Below, one piece after another: positions 18,884 through 28,363 of a DNA stretch of 64,000 bases. The position numbers were made by a program, and so were the translations under genes. How positions within the stretch are numbered: position 1 is the first letter of the stretch; each line of letters starts with the position of its first letter. The stretch lies in the NCBI GenBank assembly GCA_025782575.1, contig JALGYY010000017.1:671892-735891 (forward strand). Direction: 5' to 3'. The notes under the pieces were generated by a model, which worked only from the letters and a program-made list of their open reading frames with translations, made no database searches and was not told the origin of the DNA. The stretch is from a bacterium (GTDB taxonomy: Bacteria > Orphanbacterota > Orphanbacteria > Orphanbacterales > Orphanbacteraceae).

Positions 18884-20596
18884 CTACCGGACGAGGGTGG
18901 CCCGCTTGACTTCAGTCTGGCCGTCTGCCGTGACTTTCATCAGATATACACCGCTCGCTGCGGGTGCCCCGTTATCTTCGGTTCCATCCCACGACACATC
19001 GACCTGACCCTGGTTCGCCGATCGTCCACCGAGAGACCGGACTTTGCGGCCCGAGATGTCAAAAACATCCACCTCATACGCGCCGGCGGCCGCCATGTAA
19101 AACCGGACCTTGGTGAGCGGGTTGAACGGATTCGGCGCAACGCTCACTTCGAGCGCCGACCGAACGGGAACGCCGTTATCGGCCACACTGGTCGGCGAAC
19201 CTGTCGGCGTGATCCGGAGCGAGTACCGCTGGATATCGGCGCCTGTCCCCAGCTTGCGGAACACCTTGATAATATACGTACCAACGTAGGGCAACGGGGC
19301 ATTCAGTATCTCCGTGTCCCCCACGCCGCCCGATGTGGCCGACGCCAGTAGCGTCGTCCCCGCCGCATCGTAGAGTTCGATATCGGGATCGCTGATCATA
19401 TTGGTCGAGATCGGGGATGTGCTTCCACCCTGGATCCCGAGATCGTATGTCGACCCCATCGGTACGACCTCGATCGTCACATCGCTGTTTGAAAGATCGA
19501 CAGAGTAGAAATCCTGATCGGAGCCGCGATTGATACTGAGAGTATCGAAGAAATACTCGTCCGGCTCGGCGAGTGCACCGAGCAAGCTTGCGGTCGCCAC
19601 GTCGTCGTTGTTTTCCAGCGGATCGCCGTAGTTCCTCTGACCGCCACGGATATCATCGTCCTGCGGACCGAGAAACGGAGGCACACCCGACGTGGACGGC
19701 TCCATGAGCTTCGTAGCTGTCACCGGGATAACGTGCCCGAGTCCCATTCCATGGCCATGTTCGTGAGCGACCACGTTCTTCAGGAAGCGAAAGTCATTAA
19801 TCGGATTGTTGTAGCCGAACACATCATCAGTATCGAGCACCATATCGCCGCCGTTCGGGAATGAATTGTAGGCGAGGATGCCGTTCGTCCCATCGATCGG
19901 GTGGCCGCCGATTCGTACGTCGGCGCGGATGCCCAGCTGTCCCGGAAAATTCCCGAAGTTAGCGCTGTCATCTTCCGCGATCTTGATGTAGGTAGTGCCG
20001 AGCACGCGGTCCCAGCGCTTGAAAGTGTCCCTGATCTTACCCTTCCAGGCGTTCGGATTCGTGAATACGGAACTGAAAACGGCTACCAGATCGCTCGGGC
20101 TCGCCGGCTCGCCTACTCCGCCTGATATCATGAGACCGTCCGGGACGTAGTTCCAGGTCAACGTGATGGGGTTCCCTGTGCTTCCCGTAGTCGCATCCGT
20201 CGCCGTTTGCGTCCAGCGTCCGGCCGTCCAGTAGTTGGATTTGGAAGAGACATTCTGGCTGGCGTAGTAGTCAATGATCTGCTGCATGATCTCATCGTAT
20301 CGCTCGGGATCCGTATCCGAGTGAATCAGAACGCTGACCGGTCCGTATTCAAAACATTCAAATGAGAAATCGGCTCCTTCTTCATAATACTTTTTGTCGA
20401 GAGCGCCGAATGTGGCGTTTCGCGTGAGTTGAATCCAGGGATCATTCGATGTAAGAAGTTCGATCAATTCCTCACTCTTCCCGGCTACCGGCACTTCGGT
20501 ATCGGCCGGGTGGGGTGCAACAAACCACGCCGCAGCACAGGCGACGGCCAGACCGAGCCCGATTCGACCGATAACGCCAAAGGGAATTTTTTGCAT
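18884..20596 (-). CDS. Secreted matrixin-type (M10-like) metallopeptidase with FlgD-like C-terminal tail
   Basis: VVAHEHGHGMGLGH (HExxHxxGxxH) followed by a downstream Met (KLMEPS); tail APNPFNPLTKVRFYM...VFDISGRKVRSLGG...SGVYLMKV...VKRATLVR. Confidence 0.87.
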   Translation of the reverse strand: MQKIPFGVIGRIGLGLAVACAAAWFVAPHPADTEVPVAGKSEELIELLTSNDPWIQLTRNATFGALDKKYYEEGADFSFECFEYGPVSVLIHSDTDPERYDEIMQQIIDYYASQNVSSKSNYWTAGRWTQTATDATTGSTGNPITLTWNYVPDGLMISGGVGEPASPSDLVAVFSSVFTNPNAWKGKIRDTFKRWDRVLGTTYIKIAEDDSANFGNFPGQLGIRADVRIGGHPIDGTNGILAYNSFPNGGDMVLDTDDVFGYNNPINDFRFLKNVVAHEHGHGMGLGHVIPVTATKLMEPSTSGVPPFLGPQDDDIRGGQRNYGDPLENNDDVATASLLGALAEPDEYFFDTLSINRGSDQDFYSVDLSNSDVTIEVVPMGSTYDLGIQGGSTSPISTNMISDPDIELYDAAGTTLLASATSGGVGDTEILNAPLPYVGTYIIKVFRKLGTGADIQRYSLRITPTGSPTSVADNGVPVRSALEVSVAPNPFNPLTKVRFYMAAAGAYEVDVFDISGRKVRSLGGRSANQGQVDVSWDGTEDNGAPAASGVYLMKVTADGQTEVKRATLVR

Positions 20597-20707
20597 AGTC
20601 GTACTCTCCTACATCAGTTGGATGAAAATCCCGAACAGATACGAATGGGGGACGGGTGACCGACCGGATTCCCGGGAGTAGGATTCCGGATCAAAAGCCA
20701 CTATACC

Positions 20708-20735
20708 ATGGCTGGATTCGTGAGTCCAGCCATGA
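20708..20735. terminator. Hairpin in intergenic region, possible terminator
   Basis: catggctgga/tccagccatg perfect 10-bp stem downstream of the reverse-strand gene ending at 20766; T-run imperfect. Confidence 0.4.
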
Positions 20736-20765
20736 TCCTGATCTATGAGTAGTCTCCCGGACCTA

Positions 20766-22217
20766 TCAAAGGCCGACGTCGTCGTTGAATTGCTCGATCG
20801 AACGGTCCATATCGGAAGCCTGATCCCAGATCTCCACCCAGAATGAAGGGTCCCACAGCTGATCGAGTTCCCGGCTCGACCTGCCCTGTTGCTCTACCCA
20901 GGTAAAATACTTCAAGTTATGGATCCGTTTGCGATCCCTGTAGCCCAGCTCGGCCACGTGATCGGTGGCGATCCCCTCCAGATACCTGCCGAAAATTCGC
21001 GCGGCCGCCCCCTCGTCGAGACCACCGAATTTCTCATCAGTCTCCGCCACCCGGGAATGGTAAAGATCGACCGAATCCGTCATGGGAAAGAGGACGATAT
21101 CATCGGAATCTAATTCGAAGTACCGGGCGGTTTTGATCGACGCGACCAGATTACAGATCCCGGAGATGCCGAGGAGGGGAAGCCTGGAGATCGTCGCCTG
21201 GCTCACTCCGACCCTTTTCAGATAGCGCGCACCCTCAGGGTGATTGAAAAGAAGCAACAATGCCAGAGACTGCTCATCATCGATGCCGCAGAGGAAATCG
21301 GTAGTTCTCAGGTTATGAATCCATGGAACATGTTTGTCACCGATTCCTTCGATCCCATGCTCGCCGAACCCGTTATAGAGCAGGGTCGGGCAGGGGAGCG
21401 CTTCCACCGCGGTAACTTTGAGATGGGGGTGGACAGACTTCAGAAAATCGCCCGCCGCAATTGTCCCGGCCGATCCCGTCGCAGATACGAACGCGGCGAG
21501 CCTGTTCGATTCGCCTGCGACGCCCCGGAAAACCTCTTCAGCGAACGATCCGGTTACCTGATAGTGCCACAGTGAATTCCCGAACTCTTCGAATTGATTA
21601 AAGATGACATGATCTTTTTCATTCGCCCGGATGCGATTGCACTCGTCGAAAATTTCTTTCACGTTCGATTCCGTGCCGGGCGTCCGAATGATCTCGGATC
21701 CGATGGCTTCCAACCACTCGAATCGTTCCGGACTCATCCCCTCGGGCAGGATCGCGACGGCAGTACACCCGAGTAATGCGCAATCGAATGCCCCCCCCCG
21801 GCAGAAGTTCCCGGTAGACGGCCAGACAGCCTTCTGGGTGGTCGGGTCAAACTCACCCGTGACGAGCCGGGGCACGAGGCAACCGAATCCCGCACCCACT
21901 TTATGCGAGCCGGTCGGGAAATGCCGGCCCACGAGACCGATGAGACGCGCATCGACGCCCGTGATCGAAGAGGGAAACTCCACATAATTTCCGTTGTGAA
22001 ACAGTCCCGTCTCCGGATCATTCTTCCAGGTGATCCTGAAAAGATTTCCGGGATCAACCGCCTGCATATCCAGTGAAGGGAGCCGCTTCATCAACTCAGC
22101 CGGAATCGTGTCGGGATTCTTCATCTGGCCGAGGGTGGGGATGACGACTCCAAGTTCCCTGCAGCGGTTGACCGCCCTTTCACGGACTTTTTCGTTGACC
22201 GGACCGATCAATTTCAT
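20766..22217 (-). CDS. PLP-dependent enzyme of the cysteine synthase/tryptophan synthase beta fold
   Basis: GRHFPTGSHKVGAGF (Lys motif), WPSTGNFCRGGAFDCALLGC, SATGSAGTIAAGD. Start at ATG 22217 chosen because aaggag lies just upstream. Confidence 0.75.
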   Translation of the reverse strand: MKLIGPVNEKVRERAVNRCRELGVVIPTLGQMKNPDTIPAELMKRLPSLDMQAVDPGNLFRITWKNDPETGLFHNGNYVEFPSSITGVDARLIGLVGRHFPTGSHKVGAGFGCLVPRLVTGEFDPTTQKAVWPSTGNFCRGGAFDCALLGCTAVAILPEGMSPERFEWLEAIGSEIIRTPGTESNVKEIFDECNRIRANEKDHVIFNQFEEFGNSLWHYQVTGSFAEEVFRGVAGESNRLAAFVSATGSAGTIAAGDFLKSVHPHLKVTAVEALPCPTLLYNGFGEHGIEGIGDKHVPWIHNLRTTDFLCGIDDEQSLALLLLFNHPEGARYLKRVGVSQATISRLPLLGISGICNLVASIKTARYFELDSDDIVLFPMTDSVDLYHSRVAETDEKFGGLDEGAAARIFGRYLEGIATDHVAELGYRDRKRIHNLKYFTWVEQQGRSSRELDQLWDPSFWVEIWDQASDMDRSIEQFNDDVGL

Positions 22218-22399
22218 ACTGGTACTCCTTATTGATATGCTCGGCGATCCGCCGTTTCGGTTAGACAGGCGGCCCCCTTCGATTTTCTGATTTATCTGGC
22301 CCCGCCAGTTTACCAGAGTGTCCCCTCTTCCGATAAGGGGAGAGACCAATCGTCGGTTTCAATTGATTCGCCAACTCCTTCCACCTAGTCTGGTCAACC

Positions 22400-23308
22400 A
22401 TGGATGCCATCGACATCATAATTCCCGTTTTCAATGAGAAGATCGACGTGGTCCGTGAAACCGTTGAAAAGGCCCGGAAAGCTCTGGCCAACGAAATCCC
22501 GGTGACTTTCATCATAGTGAACGACGGCTCATCAGGCGAGTATGGCCTCGATGCGCTCCAGTCCGAAGAAGGCCTGGTCTATATCAGTCATGACAGGAAC
22601 AGGGGGTACGGAGCGGCGCTCAAGACCGGAATTCGGGCCGGTTCCGCTCCATGGATCGCCATTACCGACGCCGACGGCACTTACCCGGTCGAGGAACTAC
22701 CCGCGCTGGCATCGAAGAGAGAATATGCCGATATGGTCATCGGTGTTCGTACCGGCCGGACTTCAGAGATTCCTCTTCTTCGCCGCCTTCCCAAATATGT
22801 GCTGAACCGGCTTGCCTCTTATATGGCCGGGATCCGGATCAATGATTTGAACAGCGGTCTGCGCCTCTTCCGGCGTGAACTCTGCTACCGTTACTGGGGG
22901 CTCCTGCCACAGGGCTTCAGCTTCACATCCACCATCACCATGGGTGCCGTGCTTGATGGGCACCATGTTGTCGAACACCCGATTAACTACTACAAGCGAA
23001 CCGGCAAATCTTCGATCCGGCCAATCAAAGATACTCTGCATTTTCTCCATATCATCCTGCGCATGGGCGTCCTGTTTCATCCGATGAAACTCTTTGCACC
23101 GGTATCGGGCCTCCTCTTTCTGGTCGGCGCCGGGAAGGGCTTTCTGCGCGACTATTTTGTAAACGGTTACATTGGGAATCTGTCGATCATGTTCATGCTG
23201 GTGTCGATCCAGATCATTCTGATGGGATACATCGGCGAGCTGATCGTGAAAAGCAGGACCCTCTCCAAAAGTGATGGGGCGGGCGACCTGGTCGACCGGG
23301 ACCGATGA
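22400..23308 (+). CDS. Family 2 glycosyltransferase (polyprenyl-phosphate sugar transferase-like)
   Basis: DIIIPVFNEK, IIVNDGSSG, ITDADGTYPVEELP, NDLNSGLRLFRR; C-terminal TM helices. Confidence 0.88.
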   Translation: MDAIDIIIPVFNEKIDVVRETVEKARKALANEIPVTFIIVNDGSSGEYGLDALQSEEGLVYISHDRNRGYGAALKTGIRAGSAPWIAITDADGTYPVEELPALASKREYADMVIGVRTGRTSEIPLLRRLPKYVLNRLASYMAGIRINDLNSGLRLFRRELCYRYWGLLPQGFSFTSTITMGAVLDGHHVVEHPINYYKRTGKSSIRPIKDTLHFLHIILRMGVLFHPMKLFAPVSGLLFLVGAGKGFLRDYFVNGYIGNLSIMFMLVSIQIILMGYIGELIVKSRTLSKSDGAGDLVDRDR

Positions 23309-23712
23309 TCGCACCCCTTCTCCGCTCAAAGCCGTTTCGATTTCTGGCCGTCGGTGGTCTGATGACCCTCAGCGGTCTCGCCCTGAACGGTCTCCTGATC
23401 GAAATCTTCCATCTCTCCCATCCTGTCTCTTACGGAATCGTCATGCTGTTCCTGATCGTACTCGGGTTCGTCCTGAACCGTCTGTTCGTCTTCGAGAACC
23501 AGGGTGCGCCACTGCCTACGGTGTTCCTGCAATACCTCTCGGCCATTATCCTCTTCCGACTTGCCGACTGGGGCCTATATAATGTCCAAGTGCACTGGCT
23601 GTCCGTTTCCTATCCCCTGGCCCAGATTATCAATAACGCCGTCATCGTCCTGTTTAAATACTTTTTATACCAAGGAATTTTCGAATCGAACCGGAAGGCC
23701 GGAAAGGCGTGA
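23305..23712 (+). CDS. GtrA-like membrane protein
   Basis: Four TM segments, FLAVGGLMTLSGLALNGLLIE and FKYFLYQGIFE; ATGA overlap with the GT2 gene. Confidence 0.8.
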   Translation: MIAPLLRSKPFRFLAVGGLMTLSGLALNGLLIEIFHLSHPVSYGIVMLFLIVLGFVLNRLFVFENQGAPLPTVFLQYLSAIILFRLADWGLYNVQVHWLSVSYPLAQIINNAVIVLFKYFLYQGIFESNRKAGKA

Positions 23713-25073
23713 TGAGCGGTGCGAAAAAGGTCACCGACCGAAACTGGAAGCGGGTTCTGATTCATTCCATTCTGCTCTGTATTATAGCGATCGCAATCGG
23801 CCGCCAATACAACCCGGACGCGAAGATTCCCCTCTTCCCCGATACGAGCAAGTACCTGCGAGGCGCGTTCAACCTTGAGCGACATGGGGTCCTTTCCATG
23901 GATTGGTGGACCGATCCCGAGCCTGCTCCTTCGGCGTACATCCTTCCGGGCTATCCCTATTTTCTCTCCCGGATCCTCTGGACGAGCGAATCCCTGAGAG
24001 AGTCCGATTCCATAGAGGAGGCCCTCGATAGAAGCCGGCCCTTCATACTCTCTCAGATTTTTCTGCTACTCCTCCTCGCCGGCGGAATCGGAATGATCAC
24101 CTTCGTTCTCACCCGAAAAGTACTCCCCGCCTATGTCGCTCTTCTCCTGACCGGATTCGACCCGACCCTCTTCGGCCTCGCCAATTCAATCCTGTCTGAA
24201 ATCCTGACCGCGTTCCTGCTCGTCTTGCTTTCTCTCTTGCTCCTTGCCGCGTGGCGGTCGGGGCGGATCGCCGCCTTTCTGGGAGCGGGTGCGGTGCTCG
24301 CCGCCCTCTGCATGACCCGCGGTGTGTTCCAGTACCTCCCCTACCCCGCCGCTATACTGTTTCTTTTCTCGTTCAGGGGTGAGGCGGGTCGCCGCCGGGA
24401 GCGCATAGCCGGCCTCGCTCTTTTAATGCTGTTACCCATGCTGACCGTTCATGGCTGGAAGGATAGAAATGAGGATCACTTCGGCCGGGCTTACATGACC
24501 GGCCGGGGAGGTGTGATCCTCGATATCCGGGCGGAGATCAACGACATGACGGCAAGACAATGGGTGGCGGCGTGTCTCCACTATTCCAATTCCAGCCTGG
24601 CCCATCGCTTTCGGGACCGGTTTTTTGACGAATCCGATCTGGCGCGCCTCAGCCGAAACAAAAATGAACCGGCGTCGCTCTATCAGAAAGCCCGGGCACG
24701 GCGTTATGAACTGTTCGAGACAAACGACATACCGGAGGCTGACCGGATCCAGATGGGCGAAGCACTGGCGAAGATCAAGGCGAAACCGTTCCGACATATC
24801 TCCGCCTGCATCCCGTTCGGAATTCGTGGTATCTGCATCAAACCGTTCTGGATTTCGTTGATCCTCTTTGGAGGGTTTTTTCTCGTTCTGATTCGGGCCC
24901 TTATTTCTAGAAGGGGAGACATACTCGCCGCTCTGTTACCGGCGGCATTCTCATTCAGTTTCTATACGTTTTTCTCCCACAATCTCCCCCGCTATCACGA
25001 GCCGATCCTCCCGCTTCTTTACTTGGGAATCATCGTAGGGTTGTTCGGTCTTAGAAAAAAATCACCAACGTAA
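23709..25073 (+). CDS. Polytopic membrane protein, GT-C/ArnT-like glycosyltransferase candidate
   Basis: Early FPDTSKYLRGA acidic loop after TM1, many TM helices; ATGA overlap with the GtrA gene. Confidence 0.6.
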   Translation: MMSGAKKVTDRNWKRVLIHSILLCIIAIAIGRQYNPDAKIPLFPDTSKYLRGAFNLERHGVLSMDWWTDPEPAPSAYILPGYPYFLSRILWTSESLRESDSIEEALDRSRPFILSQIFLLLLLAGGIGMITFVLTRKVLPAYVALLLTGFDPTLFGLANSILSEILTAFLLVLLSLLLLAAWRSGRIAAFLGAGAVLAALCMTRGVFQYLPYPAAILFLFSFRGEAGRRRERIAGLALLMLLPMLTVHGWKDRNEDHFGRAYMTGRGGVILDIRAEINDMTARQWVAACLHYSNSSLAHRFRDRFFDESDLARLSRNKNEPASLYQKARARRYELFETNDIPEADRIQMGEALAKIKAKPFRHISACIPFGIRGICIKPFWISLILFGGFFLVLIRALISRRGDILAALLPAAFSFSFYTFFSHNLPRYHEPILPLLYLGIIVGLFGLRKKSPT

Positions 25074-25076
25074 GAC

Positions 25077-28000
25077 TTGCCCCATCGATCGTTGATGATC
25101 TATTCTTTTGTCATTGTGGCGATCCGGCTTCTGATTCTTTTTCTTCTACTCCACTCTCCCGTGTCGGGAGAGAACTCGCCCGGCTACGATGCCCTCGACG
25201 ACTCCCTTCTTACTCTTCGAAGCCAGGGTCGATTTTTAGAAGCTCTCGCTCTGGCAGTCAATATCCGGGATTGGCGAGGCGCCGACGCTGATACTAAACC
25301 ATTTCAGCTTCGCGATCTTGAGCTCCGTATCGCCATGCTTCGGGAGATTGCAAATCTGGGCATCAACGACAGGATGGAACTCGCAAGAGCGGACAGCCTC
25401 GAGTATCTGATCGAAAAACTGTTCCAGGAAGGAGGCTACACTGAGGCGGCCGATGCAGCGCAGAGGCAACTGGATGTGCGGCTTTCCCTGATAGGTGATG
25501 CCTGGCCTCTCACCGGCGAGTCCTACAATAACCTCGCGTTTCTGTTTCACGCCCGAGGAAAGTACGCCGAGGCGAGGGTATATTATGAGAAAGCCCTCGC
25601 CCTCCGGCTCACGTGGTTCGGCGAAGAGCACCCCGCCGTTGCGTCGACCCGGAACAACCTCGCATTTCTTTCCCAGCAGGAGGGCGATTTCGACGAAGCG
25701 GAGGCGCTCTATCGACAGGCTCTCCGGACCAATCTTCTTCTCCACGGTAACCAGCATCGCGAATATGCTACAAGCCTGAACAACCTCGCCTATCTGCTGC
25801 AGGTACAAGGCGCCTACGCGGAAGCGGTACCGCTCTACAGGAAGACGCTCGTTCTTCGAGACAAACTACTGGGGAAAGAAGATATCGGCACGGCACAGAT
25901 ACTCAACAATCTGGCTTCGGTCTATCGGGCACAGGGGAGTATCGGTGAGGCGGAACCACTTCTCCGGCGCGCTCTCCAGGTCTACAAGTCGGAGAAAGGA
26001 GAGAATCATCCTGAAACGGCACGCATCATGGGCAATCTTGCGGTCTTAAAAAAAGCGCTCGGCCATTCGGCTGATGCGGAAGAGCTCTACCGTGAGTCAC
26101 TCGAGATTCTGCGTCGTCGACTGGGCGAAGATCACCCCGCTTTTGCTTCAGCGTTGAATAATCTGGGGACGGTTCTTCTGGATCGAGAGAGTTTTGGTGA
26201 AGCGGAGGAAGTCCTGAGGGAGGTGCTCGAAACGCGGCGCCGGGTTCTGGGGCCGCGCCATCCGGATGTGGCGTGTACGATCAATGACCTCGGCGTACTT
26301 CTCCACACGACCGGAAGGCTGGGGGAGGCGGAAGATCAGTACAGGCTCGCGCTTTCCATTTACGCTGAAACCTTCGGGGCCGGACACCCGCGGAAGGCAT
26401 CCACGTTAACCCATCTCGGGAAACTCCTCCTTCTGGCCGGGCGGGCGGAAGAAGCGGAGGCAATACTCTCCCAGGCTGCAGGTGTTTATGAGAAAGCCCG
26501 TCTCCGGGCGGGTTCGGGACTTGCTCGATCAACGTTTCAGAGGGGACCTTACGAAGCACTGGCAGCCGCGCGAGCGACAATCGGTCTCGAGGGAGAAGCG
26601 TGGTCCGCCGGGGAGCGGGCGCTCGCACGGTCTCTATCGGATCTCCTGTATGCCACAGATCGGAGAGACCTCCCCCTGCATGAGAAACAGGTCGAAGATT
26701 CCCTTGCCGCTCATCTCTCCGATCTCGGGAGAAAGACTGACGCCTATCGAAAGGCAATCCGAAGAGATTCGTCCGATTCCGCTGTCAGGAGGCTCGACAG
26801 CGCCATCACCGAAGAAAGGGAAGCGGAAGCTGTCTGGAGTGAGTTCCAGTCAGGCATCCGCGAACGGTTCCCCGCGGCCGAGGGGGGCATCGTCGACGAA
26901 GATGCTCTCCGGGAAGCGCTTGATGATCGGACCGCGCTGATCGGATGGATCGATGTTGAACTCCGCCGGGGGGTCATGTCCTCGTGGGTCTATCTGGTCC
27001 GGCGATCGGCCCCCATTTTCTGGGCCCCCCTTCCGCCGCCCGACGGTGACAACGCAGGATGGACCGTGCGGGACCGAGTGCGCTCCTACCGCGCGGGCAT
27101 CGCCCGGTCCGGCATGACGATTCCGATACTCCGACAGGAGTCGAACAATCTCTATCGGGAAAGGATCGAGCCGGCTGAGGAAGCTCTGAAGTCGATCGAC
27201 AAGCTGATCGTCATCCCCTCGGGAGCGATGGTCGGCCTCCCCGTCGAGGCCTTGCTCGGATCTGACGATCGCCTCATCGGCGACCGGTTCGCTGTCTCCT
27301 ACATCCCTTCCGCATCGGTTCTCGTCCGTCTCACCACACTGGAAAAGAGACCGCAGACTGCCGGAAAGCAAAGAATGCTTCTGGTGGGCGATCCCCCGTT
27401 TCGAGAAGCGGACCTGGCGGCCATGAATCGGGACGATAGAAAACCGGGCCTTTTTGCTTCGGCAATCGGGTTGCTGGACCTCTCTCTCATTCGGGGCGTG
27501 CTGGCCGGCAACCTGGAAGCTATCGATGCGCTCCCCCGCCTTCCTGCCACGCGTCATGAGATTCAGTCGATCGCTGCGATTGCTGAGTTCCCCACCACAC
27601 TTCTAGGAACAGATGCGTCTGAGCAGGCGCTTCATGCATTGGCGGAAAGCGGCGAACTACGGACGTTCGAAACGATCCACATAGCGACTCACGCGCTGGT
27701 GGACGAACTGATTCCCCATCGATCGGCGCTCGTCCTCTCCCAGACCGATCTACCCGACCCGGTGGAGGCCGCTCTGTCAGGGAAACGCATTTACAACGGC
27801 CTTGTCACGGCACTGGAAATCGCCGGCGAATGGAAGCTGGACGCGGATCTGGTCACATTGAGCGCCTGTGAGACCGGGCTCGGCCGGCACGTCGAAGGGG
27901 AAGGCCATGTCGGTTTCGCCCACGCCTTTCTTCAGGCGGGTGCGCGAAGCCTGCTCGTGAGCCTCTGGAACGTTCAGGATCAGGCCGCCTCTCTGCTCAT

Positions 28001-28196
28001 GAAGCGGTTTTATGAGAATCACTGGGGCGTATACGAAGGGGAGCGCGCAGGCCGGAGCGGGGGGGCGATGGACAAGGCGGAAGCACTCCAAGAGGCCCGA
28101 ATCTGGCTTCGGAACTACGTCGATGAAAGCGGAAACCGCTTGTTCGAGCACCCCTACTACTGGGCCGCTTTCATCCTGATCGGCGATCGAACTTGA
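25077..28196 (+). CDS. TPR (kinesin-light-chain type)-CHAT domain protein, caspase-like peptidase
   Basis: About eight 42-aa TPR units (LNNLAxLxxxxGxxxEAExLYRxAL); CHAT catalytic His (ETIHIATHALVD) and Cys (LVTLSACETGLG). Confidence 0.9.
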   Translation: MPHRSLMIYSFVIVAIRLLILFLLLHSPVSGENSPGYDALDDSLLTLRSQGRFLEALALAVNIRDWRGADADTKPFQLRDLELRIAMLREIANLGINDRMELARADSLEYLIEKLFQEGGYTEAADAAQRQLDVRLSLIGDAWPLTGESYNNLAFLFHARGKYAEARVYYEKALALRLTWFGEEHPAVASTRNNLAFLSQQEGDFDEAEALYRQALRTNLLLHGNQHREYATSLNNLAYLLQVQGAYAEAVPLYRKTLVLRDKLLGKEDIGTAQILNNLASVYRAQGSIGEAEPLLRRALQVYKSEKGENHPETARIMGNLAVLKKALGHSADAEELYRESLEILRRRLGEDHPAFASALNNLGTVLLDRESFGEAEEVLREVLETRRRVLGPRHPDVACTINDLGVLLHTTGRLGEAEDQYRLALSIYAETFGAGHPRKASTLTHLGKLLLLAGRAEEAEAILSQAAGVYEKARLRAGSGLARSTFQRGPYEALAAARATIGLEGEAWSAGERALARSLSDLLYATDRRDLPLHEKQVEDSLAAHLSDLGRKTDAYRKAIRRDSSDSAVRRLDSAITEEREAEAVWSEFQSGIRERFPAAEGGIVDEDALREALDDRTALIGWIDVELRRGVMSSWVYLVRRSAPIFWAPLPPPDGDNAGWTVRDRVRSYRAGIARSGMTIPILRQESNNLYRERIEPAEEALKSIDKLIVIPSGAMVGLPVEALLGSDDRLIGDRFAVSYIPSASVLVRLTTLEKRPQTAGKQRMLLVGDPPFREADLAAMNRDDRKPGLFASAIGLLDLSLIRGVLAGNLEAIDALPRLPATRHEIQSIAAIAEFPTTLLGTDASEQALHALAESGELRTFETIHIATHALVDELIPHRSALVLSQTDLPDPVEAALSGKRIYNGLVTALEIAGEWKLDADLVTLSACETGLGRHVEGEGHVGFAHAFLQAGARSLLVSLWNVQDQAASLLMKRFYENHWGVYEGERAGRSGGAMDKAEALQEARIWLRNYVDESGNRLFEHPYYWAAFILIGDRT

Positions 28197-28363
28197 CGAT
28201 TGCTTTTCACCGGAATGGCATTCCTGCCTGGCGTTCACTCTGAAAAACCTGTATAATGTAAACTGTTGCCGTAGTTGACGGTACTCCCCCACCGCTGGTT
28301 TCGGCCGGCATTTCTGCAATCGACAGCACGACCCCCGGCAGTTGAAACTAAGGAGTTCGAACT

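Noticed and set aside
28252-28257. TATAAT upstream of the M1 peptidase as a promoter
   Set aside because: No -35 element at proper spacing, so not reported as a feature.
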